13,747 bases of DNA from Microcaldota archaeon (GCA_018304285.1 JAGVWL010000008.1:1-13747); one strand, 5' to 3'. Numbered from the stretch's first letter, positions 5,119-11,978 are shown. The notes: generated from the sequence alone by a model not told the origin. Numbers and translations are program-made.

Positions 5119-6219
5119 AGCTGAAAGGATTTTTTTCAATTCCTTTATTCCCGCGTCAGTCTTGACTCCGGTCGGGGTGAAATGCGTGCGCTCGGCCTTG
5201 AAGCCCGCGCCGCGCAACTCCGCTATAATCGACGCCATTTTCTTTCTCGCTGCAAGCCCGTAATGGTCGGCGAAATAGTGCACGTCGTAAAACCACGGCG
5301 GAAAATCCTGCTCGCGCGCAAGCAACCAAAGCATTTTCGCTATATGCCCTTTCTCCGCATAACCCCTTTTTTCGTTGAGCGAGGCGAGCGAACGCAAAAA
5401 CTTCTTGTCGCAATACGCGTCAAGCCACAACGGCCCGCCGTAAAGCAGGCGGTTGCCGCACTTGCACTTCGCTTTTTTTCCTTCAAAACGTCGGAGGCAA
5501 CGGTCGCAGTACGAAACAAAGCCGATTTTCTTCGGGTCGGGCTTTTTCTTTTCCACGCGCGCGATGATTTTCACGTGATACCCTTCGAAAAAGCACAGCA
5601 AAGGCGTAACGCGCAAGCTCATTTCCGCCGCTTTGCGCACGGCAAAGCCGAGGAGAATGCGCAAGGCCGTCTCGTGGGAGAAATCGCAGTACAACGGCTT
5701 TGCGCCGTAATCTCGCAGCGTCGGCGCGTTTTTCTTAACAACGTTCGCCAAATCAGTGGAAGTGAAGCTCAGCGTGCCCGGCTTTTTCAACGCCAGCAGC
5801 GTCGACTCTATGAAAGGCGCGGGAGTGCCGAACGGGTCTATTTCGGCAAAGTCGAAAGAGTTTTCGTTGGCGAAGCAATAGTCGTTGAAATCCTGGCAAA
5901 ACGCTTTCGTTTTTGCGGAAAGCCTGTTCAACAAAACGTTTTTTCGAATGTATGGAAACGCCAGCGGATTGGCGTCGACAAGCACGAGTTTTTTTATCGA
6001 AGGATTTTCCGTTGCATAGCGTATGCCCCGCGCGCCCGTGGAGCAAAGCCCGTCGAGCATGCTTTTCGGCTTCAACACTGCAATGGCAAGCGAGCCTACG
6101 CTGCGGGAGAAAGCCATGCGCGGGTTGAAGAAAACTACGCTGCGATGGGGGTTGGAAAAACTGAGTTTCGAAACGCAAAGCTCGGTTTCGCCTTCCTTGA
6201 TGCGCACTGATGGTTCCAT
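5116..6219 (-). CDS. trm1: tRNA (guanine-26-N2)-dimethyltransferase Trm1
   Basis: A 367-residue SAM-dependent methyltransferase that makes m2(2)G at position 26 of tRNAs. Visible motifs: the SAM site LDGLCSTGARGIRYA (residues 55-69), acidic end VDANP (81-85), and catalytic-type EIDPFGTPAPF (126-136). A metal-binding CDRC...CKCG set (Cys238, 241, 252, 254) lies in the C-terminal part. The end, FTPTGVKTDAGIKEL, is the conserved Trm1 tail. Length is normal for archaea. The ATG at 6219 lies 26 nt from the centre of a TATATTAT box, so the mRNA should be leaderless. Its stop codon is the first base triplet of the double-hairpin element. It is divergent from the RecJ-like gene through a region filled by two inverted repeats. 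The tRNA-Trp in this window carries G26 and is a plausible substrate. Confidence 0.96.
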   Translation of the reverse strand: MEPSVRIKEGETELCVSKLSFSNPHRSVVFFNPRMAFSRSVGSLAIAVLKPKSMLDGLCSTGARGIRYATENPSIKKLVLVDANPLAFPYIRKNVLLNRLSAKTKAFCQDFNDYCFANENSFDFAEIDPFGTPAPFIESTLLALKKPGTLSFTSTDLANVVKKNAPTLRDYGAKPLYCDFSHETALRILLGFAVRKAAEMSLRVTPLLCFFEGYHVKIIARVEKKKPDPKKIGFVSYCDRCLRRFEGKKAKCKCGNRLLYGGPLWLDAYCDKKFLRSLASLNEKRGYAEKGHIAKMLWLLAREQDFPPWFYDVHYFADHYGLAARKKMASIIAELRGAGFKAERTHFTPTGVKTDAGIKELKKILSA

Positions 6220-6240
6220 GAAACGAAAAGGAAGCGAGCA

Positions 6241-6248
6241 ATAATATA
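6241..6248 (-). promoter_or_regulatory. TATA box of trm1 (leaderless)
   Basis: TATATTAT on the minus strand, centred 26 nt from the trm1 ATG at 6219. Four of its bases belong to the outer arm of the adjacent inverted repeat (6245-6256). Confidence 0.7.
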
Positions 6249-6339
6249 GAATTCGGATGCTATTGTTATAGTCAAATGCCGAATTCTATAGCTGTAGAAA
6301 TGGCGCTCGGTTAACCAAACGGTTTCTGCCATTTCTACA
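6245..6339. repeat. Two tandem perfect 12-bp inverted repeats in the trm1/recJ divergent promoter
   Basis: Inverted repeat C: TATAGAATTCGG 6245-6256 with CCGAATTCTATA 6279-6290 (22-nt spacer). Inverted repeat D: TGTAGAAATGGC 6293-6304 with GCCATTTCTACA 6328-6339 (23-nt spacer). Only 2 nt separate them. The outer arm of C runs into the trm1 TATA box and the outer arm of D runs into the recJ TATA box. They could be operators for a dimeric regulator or paired DNA/RNA hairpins. No homology between arms of C and D is evident beyond GTAGAA/ATAGAA. Confidence 0.8.
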
Positions 6340-6346
6340 TAAAATA
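6339..6346 (+). promoter_or_regulatory. TATA box of the RecJ-like gene
   Basis: ATAAAATA, centred near 6342, predicts initiation around 6368. This falls just before the in-frame GTG at 6372 and after the earlier GTG at 6354. Confidence 0.55.
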
Positions 6347-6371
6347 AGCTCGGGTGCATAAGCCGTTTAGC

Positions 6372-7715
6372 GTGATTAAAGTGATCAGGGGAAAAATCGT
6401 TGCAAAAACCATGTCGACCAATCCCGCGTATACGCTGTTGACTCCAGAAGGGTGGGTCGGCGTGAAGCAAGAGTCAAGTGAAAGCGATTTTGCAATCGGC
6501 AGCATGGTTGAAGCGGACGCGGAAAACGCTTCATCCATCAAAAAAATCGAGAGCCCCGACTTGGAAAGGAAGATAGAAGGGTTCGTGGAGAAAAACGCGA
6601 AGCCGCATTCGGCAAGCCTGCTCGTGGACGACGATGCCATGCGCAAATTCACGCCGGCGTTGGAAAAAGCGGCCGAAGCAATCGCCAGAAGGCTGCTGCA
6701 GCTTACGCCCGTGCTCATACGCTTCAACGACGATTGCGACGGCATAAGCGCCGGCGTGCTCGTGAAAAATTCGGTTGAAAAGTTCGTCGGGGAAAAAAAC
6801 GTGCCGTTCCCGAAAGGCTTTCTGAAAAACAAGCAATGCAACTCGGCGGTATACGGTTCGGGCGAAGCGGTTTTCGACACCGAAGCCATGGGCGCAACGC
6901 AGTTCGGAAGAAAACCGCTGTTGTTCCTGCTTGATTTCGGCGCGAACGAAGAGAGCGTCGAAGGGCTTGCGCTTGCGAAGGAAAACTTCGACATTGCAGT
7001 CATCGACCACCACGTTTATTCCGAGAATGCGAAAGAGCTTGCAAGCGTTTTTCTCAATCCGCTCGAGTTCGGCGGGACTTCCTCGCACACGACCGGGCTC
7101 GTGGCCCACGAGTTTGCGCAAAGGCTTTCACAAGGGAACGAGAACTACGCGCGCTATTCCCTCCAGTCGGACAAAAGCGTTTTTTGGGACAAGGCCGAGC
7201 GCAAGGAGGCGCTCGTACTGGATTTTCTCGCGGGCCAAAACCTTTCGCTCGAAAGGTATGAGCGCGCGCTGGAAAAAGAAACGCAATTCCATTATCTCGA
7301 GGCGAACGCCAAGCTCAACGCGGCGTTCGAAAAGGCGTTGGTGTCGGCGAAAAGCGAGAGCGCGGGCAAAGCGATTTTGGTGAGCGCCAACCTCGAAGGC
7401 GTGACTGCGAAAAACGAGTTCCCGCCGAAAGGAAAAGTGCTGAACAAAATTCAAGAGCATTTCGAAAAGCAAAACGAGCTTGCGGCAAGCGTGGGCTTCG
7501 ACTCGACCACAATCCAGTTCCGGGTGAGCAAGCCTTTGCACGCCAAAGGCTTCAAGGCGACGGAAATAATCGGGATGGTGAAAAAAGAGTTTTCGGGAGT
7601 GAACGGCGGCGGGCACGAGCAAGCCGCGGCAATGCGCTTCGAGAAAGGCCATTCGCGCATTATCCTTGAAAAAACGCTTGAGTTTTGCAGGGCGAAGCTC
7701 ACTGCCGTCCCATGA
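6372..7715 (+). CDS. DHH-family phosphoesterase, RecJ-like
   Basis: A 447-residue DHH/DHHA1 protein of the archaeal RecJ/GAN-like group, probably a single-strand 5' exonuclease or nano-RNase. Order: a small N-terminal region of about 75 residues of unknown fold; motif I FNDDCDGISA (about 118-127), where the usual His before the Asp pair is Asn; motif II LLDFG (Asp188); motif III VIDHH (212-214); then a DHHA1 domain ending in the GGGH motif (GVNGGGHEQAAAMRF, 412-415). The start is uncertain: GTG at 6354, 6372 and 6381 are in frame. I chose 6372 because the TATA box predicts transcription from about 6368. In some archaea relatives interact with GINS and the CMG helicase; membership here is inference. 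Its last 17 nt overlap the end of the convergent membrane protein gene. Confidence 0.85.
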   Translation: MIKVIRGKIVAKTMSTNPAYTLLTPEGWVGVKQESSESDFAIGSMVEADAENASSIKKIESPDLERKIEGFVEKNAKPHSASLLVDDDAMRKFTPALEKAAEAIARRLLQLTPVLIRFNDDCDGISAGVLVKNSVEKFVGEKNVPFPKGFLKNKQCNSAVYGSGEAVFDTEAMGATQFGRKPLLFLLDFGANEESVEGLALAKENFDIAVIDHHVYSENAKELASVFLNPLEFGGTSSHTTGLVAHEFAQRLSQGNENYARYSLQSDKSVFWDKAERKEALVLDFLAGQNLSLERYERALEKETQFHYLEANAKLNAAFEKALVSAKSESAGKAILVSANLEGVTAKNEFPPKGKVLNKIQEHFEKQNELAASVGFDSTTIQFRVSKPLHAKGFKATEIIGMVKKEFSGVNGGGHEQAAAMRFEKGHSRIILEKTLEFCRAKLTAVP

Positions 7716-8730
7716 AAAAGCGCGTTACAAGAGCGGCTATAGCCAGCACTGCAACCAATCCGAGTATTGCAAGAGTGGTGTTGGGCCCCTTGCTTTCCAC
7801 CAGCTGCACGCCTTGGTTGGAAGAAACTGCAACGGGTTGTTTGAACCTGCCCAGCACGTCTCCCTTGTTCAACAGCGGGGAATCCACTTTGACTGTGACA
7901 GAAGCGGTTTTCTCTTCGCCGGGCTGTATCCCGTCGAAAAACAGCGTGACCAACACGCTTCCCTTTGTTACGGTACACTCGACCGAACAGCCTAGAACGT
8001 CGTCGACGCTCTGGGCCAATTCGGCAGGCAATTCCTGCTGCACTGCAATTGCGCCGGTCGGCTTGCTGCCCGTGTTCTCCGCCTTAAGGAACAGAATGGC
8101 AGCATAGCCTTTCTCGCCGTTCTTCAAAGTAATTTCCACAACGCCGTACAAATCGTAAGAGTAAGCTATCCGCGCCACATCGGCTTGCGCTTCTTGCGTT
8201 CCTTCAACCACTACAGTGCTTTTCTTTCCGGAAGCCGGAGGCTCCAACGGCATGGAGACGACTGCAACGTCCTGCGAGGATTGCGTGAGCTTCAAGTCGT
8301 CCCACTGGAACGCGCCGCTCTTGCCGGGAGTGAAGACCACTTGATAGTCGCTGGAAACGTCCGTGGAAGTTTTGTCGGAAGTTTCGGTAATCGAAACCGA
8401 GCCGGCAACATCCGAAATCGGGGTAGCACTTGAAATCACGCTTGGTTCCGTGTCGGAAACGGCCGAATCGGCGGCAGCACTATCCGCCGCGATGTCGCTT
8501 TCCGCCGAATCATCAGCGTCTGCAAAGTTCAGGGAGTAAGCTATCGCGTAAGGCGTGGGGGGAAGGTTGAACAGCCAGTTCGGCCCCATGACGCCTAAAA
8601 CAGAAATTAAAAGAAAGAAAACGACGAGGAAAGAGCCGGGCTTCTTCCTGCGGCTGAAGGCCCACGACAGCCCGCAAACGCCGGCAATCAATAAGGCTAT
8701 GAAAAAGTAGTGTTCCGCAGTGAAAGCCAT
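7699..8730 (-). CDS. Membrane-anchored surface protein with Ser/Asp/Ala-rich linker
   Basis: A 343-residue protein, family not recognised. Two hydrophobic segments lie at the N-terminus (about 8-25 and 33-53), separated by the basic SRRKK. A low-complexity Ser/Asp/Ala/Thr linker follows (about 70-128). Then comes a beta-rich domain (about 129-315) with an immunoglobulin-like pattern: VVFTPG, LKLTQSSQDVAVVSMPL, AILFLKAENTGSKP, IQPGEEKTASVTVKV. A Cys248/Cys252 pair lies inside it. A C-terminal TM helix (about 318-336) ends in RFFMGRQ. The part resembling CARDB/NEW3 adhesion modules is IQPGEEKTASVTV. The ATG at 8730 is 26-27 nt from the centre of a TTTTAAAC box (8753-8760), so it is probably leaderless. 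It lies downstream of the second surface protein gene in the same direction and overlaps the RecJ-like gene end by 17 nt. Likely an envelope component. Confidence 0.7.
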   Translation of the reverse strand: MAFTAEHYFFIALLIAGVCGLSWAFSRRKKPGSFLVVFFLLISVLGVMGPNWLFNLPPTPYAIAYSLNFADADDSAESDIAADSAAADSAVSDTEPSVISSATPISDVAGSVSITETSDKTSTDVSSDYQVVFTPGKSGAFQWDDLKLTQSSQDVAVVSMPLEPPASGKKSTVVVEGTQEAQADVARIAYSYDLYGVVEITLKNGEKGYAAILFLKAENTGSKPTGAIAVQQELPAELAQSVDDVLGCSVECTVTKGSVLVTLFFDGIQPGEEKTASVTVKVDSPLLNKGDVLGRFKQPVAVSSNQGVQLVESKGPNTTLAILGLVAVLAIAALVTRFFMGRQ

Positions 8731-8752
8731 GAAAAACTAAGTGCGCCGGCGC

Positions 8753-8760
8753 GTTTAAAA
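8753..8760 (-). promoter_or_regulatory. TATA box for the 343-residue surface protein
   Basis: TTTTAAAC on the minus strand, centred 26-27 nt from the ATG at 8730: leaderless spacing. This gives the gene its own promoter downstream of the double-hairpin element. Confidence 0.6.
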
Positions 8761-8767
8761 GTGTGGT

Positions 8768-8864
8768 TTATAGCAGAAGGCAAAAATACCGGAATTTTTT
8801 CCCTGCCTTCTGCGGCTAGCGAAAAACTGCAAAAAAAATCCGTTATTTCCGCTTTTCGCTATTA
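8768..8864. repeat. Double-hairpin intergenic element, copy 2
   Basis: Hairpin A arms 8773-8782 and 8804-8813 are identical to copy 1. Hairpin B arms are TAGCGAAAA 8817-8825 and TTTTCGCTA 8853-8861. The loops differ from copy 1 yet are again complementary to each other: C8790-T8800 pairs with A8832-G8842, 10 of 11 positions. The right end is the TAA stop of the 527-residue surface protein (8862-8864). The element lies between two same-direction genes, so here it would act as a 3' end for one and lie upstream of the next promoter. Confidence 0.8.
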
Positions 8865-10445
8865 CTTGCGGGCAGCGCGTTTTATGGCCTCGAGCTTGCC
8901 CTTGAAAACTTCGGGAAACGCCTGCTGTGACTGCCTGCCCCTTGCAAACATTACCGCCACCACGAGCGCCGCGATTATCAGCAACGCCAAAAGCAGGCTG
9001 TTTTGCGACAACGAAGTGAACAAGCCGGTCAACCCCGACGGGCGTATGGCATCCAAAGGCTTCCTCGCTATTTCCCGGTCCCCGCTTTTGACCACGAGCA
9101 CGGGAGAAAGCGCTTCCTCGGAATTAGTTTGGGTGATTTTAACAGTAAGAGTTGCAGTCTCGCCTGGCGCGAGCAAACTCACCAGGGTCGATTCCACGCG
9201 CCATTGGGAAGGAATTCCTTCCACAACCGCAGTCACGTTTTCCAGGGGCTCTGCGAACGCGTTCGTGACGGAAACGGTTATTTCAAGCACGTTATCCGCG
9301 CGCGTTTCGACCGACTGCACGGGTGCAGAAGCCACGCAAGAATCGGCCTGGATTTTCAAGACAGCCTGCCCGAACAATCCTTTCGCCGAACTTTTCGCCG
9401 TGACAAGAAAATCGTTTTCTCCAGCCTTGAGCGTGTTGGCGGGAACGCTTATTGAAAACAACGCCTTTTCGCCGGGGTTGAGCAAAACGAATTCCGGGGT
9501 CAATTGCGCACTCTTGGGAATTTCGACTGCGAAAGCGTCGCGCGAAGTGCCCGTGTTTTCCACCACCGCATTGAAAGAAATGTCTTCACACTGCCTTCCC
9601 GAAACTTTTGAAGGCAATTGCACTCGCCCCTCGAAAACGTCTTCCACTTCGACGCAAATCGGATTTTCGGCCAAAACCTGGCCCGAACGCACTACCTGCA
9701 GCGAAACGTATCTCCGTCCCCCTTCGACTCGCGCAGCATGCAAGTCAACCCAAGCCTCACCGGCCTCGCCCCTATACAGCGAAAGGCTGCGCGGGGAAAC
9801 CGTGGAAATAATTTCATTCTCTCCGCCGACGGCCCTCAAAACGAAAGTCGAGGCTGCGCCGCGGTTGATTATGGTGAAAGGCCTGCGAACGGTTTCGCCC
9901 GGCTTTATTTTAACGCAAAAATCGCTTCCAGAAATTTCCGCCTCAAAATCGGTCGGGTCGAAACGGGAAGCGTAAGCGATTGAACTTGACGCTATGGAAC
10001 CGTCCCCGTACCCTCTTGCGGGAACGAAAGAATCTACCGCAACCCTGTTGTCGTCGTAAACCCTGCAGTGTTCTGGCGGGTTGGCCGCAACCAAAACGGT
10101 CTTTTCGAGAATCTCGCAATTCCCGTTTGCGTCGCAAACGTCTGCCCTCACGCCAACGCGTTCAGTACCCCTGAAGCAAAGCGGCGCAGAAAACTTCAGC
10201 CACGTTCCCTTTGCGCCACGCTCGGGAATAATGACGCCGTCGTCCTCGAAAAAGCCGTTCAGGCCTCCCAAGTCCGCGCTGAAAGAAGCGGTTCTCGCTA
10301 TCCCGTCGGTATTCACGATCCAAAAGTAAACCTTCCCTTCGGTACCGCGTATGGAAACGTGGTCTGCGTTCGAGTTCAACTGGAGCGCACTGGCGGTCGA
10401 AACGAACAGTAAAGCAAAAAACAAGGCAAACGCTATTCCCTTCAA
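8862..10445 (-). CDS. Secreted surface protein with CARDB/NEW3-like beta domains and C-terminal membrane anchor
   Basis: A 527-residue exported protein. I place the start at TTG 10445: it is preceded by GAGGTGGAT, a near-perfect archaeal ribosome-binding site, and gives the signal peptide MKGIAFALFFALLFVSTASA. The GTG nine bases upstream lies inside that site, so it is an unlikely start. The ectodomain is a chain of Ig-like modules. An N-terminal domain has Cys pairs (LCFRG, DVCDANGNCE). Then follow modules with the adhesion-type pattern 'KPGETVRRPFTIINRG', 'NPGEKALFSISVPANTLKAGENDF' and 'APGETATLTVKITQ', typical of CARDB/NPCBM-associated NEW3 folds. A C-terminal TM helix (about 482-500) is followed by a basic cytoplasmic tail. 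The promoter is the duplicated cassette shared with the gene at 818. Likely a cell-envelope or S-layer associated protein; partner unknown. Confidence 0.8.
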   Translation of the reverse strand: MKGIAFALFFALLFVSTASALQLNSNADHVSIRGTEGKVYFWIVNTDGIARTASFSADLGGLNGFFEDDGVIIPERGAKGTWLKFSAPLCFRGTERVGVRADVCDANGNCEILEKTVLVAANPPEHCRVYDDNRVAVDSFVPARGYGDGSIASSSIAYASRFDPTDFEAEISGSDFCVKIKPGETVRRPFTIINRGAASTFVLRAVGGENEIISTVSPRSLSLYRGEAGEAWVDLHAARVEGGRRYVSLQVVRSGQVLAENPICVEVEDVFEGRVQLPSKVSGRQCEDISFNAVVENTGTSRDAFAVEIPKSAQLTPEFVLLNPGEKALFSISVPANTLKAGENDFLVTAKSSAKGLFGQAVLKIQADSCVASAPVQSVETRADNVLEITVSVTNAFAEPLENVTAVVEGIPSQWRVESTLVSLLAPGETATLTVKITQTNSEEALSPVLVVKSGDREIARKPLDAIRPSGLTGLFTSLSQNSLLLALLIIAALVVAVMFARGRQSQQAFPEVFKGKLEAIKRAARK

Positions 10446-10457
10446 AAAATCCACCTC

Positions 10458-10504
10458 AATCGTTACTACCCTGCAGTTGGGACTATTTAAAGATAGCGTT
10501 TCGG
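10458..10504 (-). promoter_or_regulatory. Core promoter of the 527-residue surface protein (copy 2 of duplicated promoter cassette)
   Basis: The TATA box TTTAAATA lies at 10484-10491 on the minus strand; initiation is expected near 10461-10463. The GAGGTGGAT ribosome-binding site follows directly (10449-10457), then the TTG start. It is nearly identical to 833-880. Confidence 0.8.
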
Positions 10505-10541
10505 AAGGAAGCCCACTATTTCACTACTCTCCAGTAAATAC

Positions 10542-10551
10542 ATTTATAAAT
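10542..10551 (+). promoter_or_regulatory. TATA box upstream of the TrmB-like gene or leader RNA
   Basis: ATTTATAAAT is a symmetrical TATA box; initiation is expected near 10572, about 105 nt before the coding start. A second AT stretch (TAAAATAATAAAG, 10656-10668) could be a nearer promoter for the coding region. Confidence 0.55.
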
Positions 10552-10571
10552 GCGGTTATGCAACATTTGCA

Positions 10572-10655
10572 GGTAGCGAAGGCAACAGCCAACCGCTGTA
10601 GCTGAGTAGCCAGAGCGTTACACGGCCGGGAGGTTAAGTTACTCCTGGGAACAAG
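10572..10655 (+). other. Structured leader or small RNA candidate upstream of the TrmB-like gene
   Basis: Between the TATA box and the gene lie GC-rich stems. CGCT (10593-10596) can pair with AGCG around a GCT/AGC inner stem, and CCGGGAG (10625-10631) pairs with CTCCTGG (10641-10647) around a 9-nt loop. Both are followed two bases later by ACA. TAGCTGAGTAGCCAGAGCG resembles a tRNA D-arm, but no acceptor or T-arm follows. Identity unknown: a regulatory leader or an independent small RNA. Confidence 0.35.
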
Positions 10656-10677
10656 TAAAATAATAAAGGTGCGTCTC

Positions 10678-11430
10678 GTGAATTACTCGGACATCATGGC
10701 AGCAAACCCCGAAGTTTTAAACTCACTCAGGCAACTGGGCTTGAACCAATACGAGGCCAAAGCGTACTATGCGCTGGCTAATTTTGGCATTCACACTGCC
10801 GGAGAACTCGCGGAGAGGGCGGAATTGCCGCGCCCGCGCATTTACGACGTTCTCACGGAATTGCAGGGCAAGGGCTTTGTTTTGATACAGCAGGGAAGGC
10901 CGGTGAAATATGCAGCGCTGCCCATAGGGGAAGCCGTGAAAACCTTGAAGAAGCAGAGGCAGACCGGCCTCGAGGAAGAGCTGGAGAAAATCGAGGACAT
11001 CGGAAAGAGGCTTTCGCTGAAAATAAAAATGCAGTCTTCGCAGGCCGCGCCTGCGGAAGAAGCCATTTGGACGCTGAAGGGAAGGGAAGCGATTTACAGC
11101 AAGATGGCTGCAATGATTACCAATGCAAAACAACACGTTACTATTGCCACGGACGAACGCGGCTGGGGCTTGAAGAGCAAGGCGCACGGCAAGGAAATCG
11201 AGAAAGCGTCGAAGCGCGGCGCGGAAATCACGGTCATAGCTCCCGTCGCAAGCACGGGCTTGCAGGCGGCGGCAAACCACGTTGCTAAGGAATTGCCTTC
11301 GAGAATGGTTTTGGCCGACGACCAGGCGCTGCTGTTTTTGAGCCCGAAGGAAGCTAAGGCCGAAGAGGAAATCGCGTTGTGGCTGAAGAACCCGCACTTC
11401 GTGCAGACTTTCAAGCAGGCTATAAAGTGA
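10678..11430 (+). CDS. TrmB-family transcriptional regulator
   Basis: About 250 residues. The N-terminal winged helix LGLNQYEAKAYYALANFGIHTAGELAERAELPRPRIYDVLTELQGKGFV is the TrmB signature (helix, recognition helix PRPRIYDVL, wing GRPVKYAAL). A Lys/Glu coiled-coil linker follows (about 80-120), then a C-terminal effector-type domain (AIWTLKGREAIYSKMAAMITNAKQHVTIAT to VLADDQALLF), as in TrmB-like sugar- or ligand-responsive regulators. The sensed ligand cannot be read. I chose GTG 10678 because AAAGGTG (10665-10671) makes a good ribosome-binding site 6 nt before it; the GTG at 10669 lies inside that site, and an ATG at 10696 is an alternative. It stands divergently from the surface-protein operon, which it may control. 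Its stop is 2 nt from the convergent asparaginase-like gene. Confidence 0.88.
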   Translation: MNYSDIMAANPEVLNSLRQLGLNQYEAKAYYALANFGIHTAGELAERAELPRPRIYDVLTELQGKGFVLIQQGRPVKYAALPIGEAVKTLKKQRQTGLEEELEKIEDIGKRLSLKIKMQSSQAAPAEEAIWTLKGREAIYSKMAAMITNAKQHVTIATDERGWGLKSKAHGKEIEKASKRGAEITVIAPVASTGLQAAANHVAKELPSRMVLADDQALLFLSPKEAKAEEEIALWLKNPHFVQTFKQAIK

Positions 11431-11432
11431 AT

Positions 11433-11927
11433 TTAGGTTTTTTCCCGCTCGAACACTCCTTTTTCGAAATTCTTTTTTACGTTGTCGGCTGGAAAAACGT
11501 TACCATTCATTGCTATGTAAACGCCAGGCGGTAGAATTTGGACTGCCGCAAAAGCAAGGCCCAGGTTAAACAACGCATCAGAATTTTCTTTGTTTGCAGG
11601 AATGGCGGACCCGAAAAGCACTATCGTCTTTTGAGTTTTTTGTCTGAGAAGAAATTTTGCAGTCAAAGGCATCGTTGAAGTGCCGTGGGTAATGATGATT
11701 TTGTGTTCTTTGCTTTCAAGGCATTTTTTCAGGATTATAGCACGGCCCGTATCGGTAACAACCCGGCTATCCTTTTGCATCAAAACATCAACGCTATAAT
11801 CTGCAGTTATCCGAGCTTGCTTAAGCAGACGGGGAATTAGGCTTCGGTGCGCTTTTGGAGCTTGTTCATGAGAGGAATAATCTAAGTCGTCAATCGTTCC
11901 CCCGGTAACGAGAACCTTAATGCCCAT
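11433..11927 (-). CDS. Truncated asparaginase-like protein (N-terminal domain only), catalytic Asp replaced
   Basis: A 164-residue protein matching the N-terminal domain of type I/II L-asparaginases: VLVTGGTID (Thr11, usual nucleophile), QKDSRVVTDTGRAI (Asp53-Ser54), IIITHGTSTMPLTA (80-90), IVLFGSAIPANKENSDALFNLGLA, PGVYIAMNGNVFPADNVKKN. The family's THGTD motif reads THGTS, so the catalytic Asp is Ser84. The C-terminal domain that completes the active site in full-length enzymes (over 300 residues) is absent; the stop follows directly. The ATG at 11927 is 27 nt from the centre of a GTTTAAAG box, giving a leaderless start; the open frame upstream contributes 13 unneeded residues. The gene is AT-richer than its neighbours. 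It may be a binding or inactive member, or a standalone single-domain group. Activity is doubtful. Confidence 0.75.
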   Translation of the reverse strand: MGIKVLVTGGTIDDLDYSSHEQAPKAHRSLIPRLLKQARITADYSVDVLMQKDSRVVTDTGRAIILKKCLESKEHKIIITHGTSTMPLTAKFLLRQKTQKTIVLFGSAIPANKENSDALFNLGLAFAAVQILPPGVYIAMNGNVFPADNVKKNFEKGVFEREKT

Positions 11928-11950
11928 AAAAAGATAAGGACAGGAAGCGA

Positions 11951-11958
11951 CTTTAAAC
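11951..11958 (-). promoter_or_regulatory. TATA box of the asparaginase-like gene
   Basis: GTTTAAAG on the minus strand, centred about 27 nt from the ATG at 11927, supporting a leaderless transcript independent of the eS1 gene upstream. Confidence 0.6.
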
Positions 11959-11978
11959 GTTCCCAAAGTTGAAAAGAA

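Noticed and set aside
5182..6210. Long plus-strand open frame (342 codons) opposite trm1
   Set aside because: Arg/Ala/Phe-rich antisense frame; trm1 on the minus strand has all family motifs.
6245..6339. CRISPR-like repeat array
   Set aside because: Only two inverted repeats of different sequence with ~22-nt spacers; there are no direct repeats and no cas genes.
8710..9975. Long plus-strand open frame (421 codons) opposite the surface protein genes
   Set aside because: Ser/Thr-rich shadow that crosses the double-hairpin element and the gene gap; no start signal and no domain pattern.
10590..10650. Possible tRNA or tRNA fragment (D-arm-like TAGCTGAGTAGCCAGAGCG)
   Set aside because: No acceptor stem partner, no 7-nt anticodon loop in register and no T-arm downstream; kept only as a structured RNA candidate.
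10572..10655. Box H/ACA guide RNA
   Set aside because: ACA follows each hairpin, but the hairpins are too short for a pseudouridylation pocket and no k-turn is visible.
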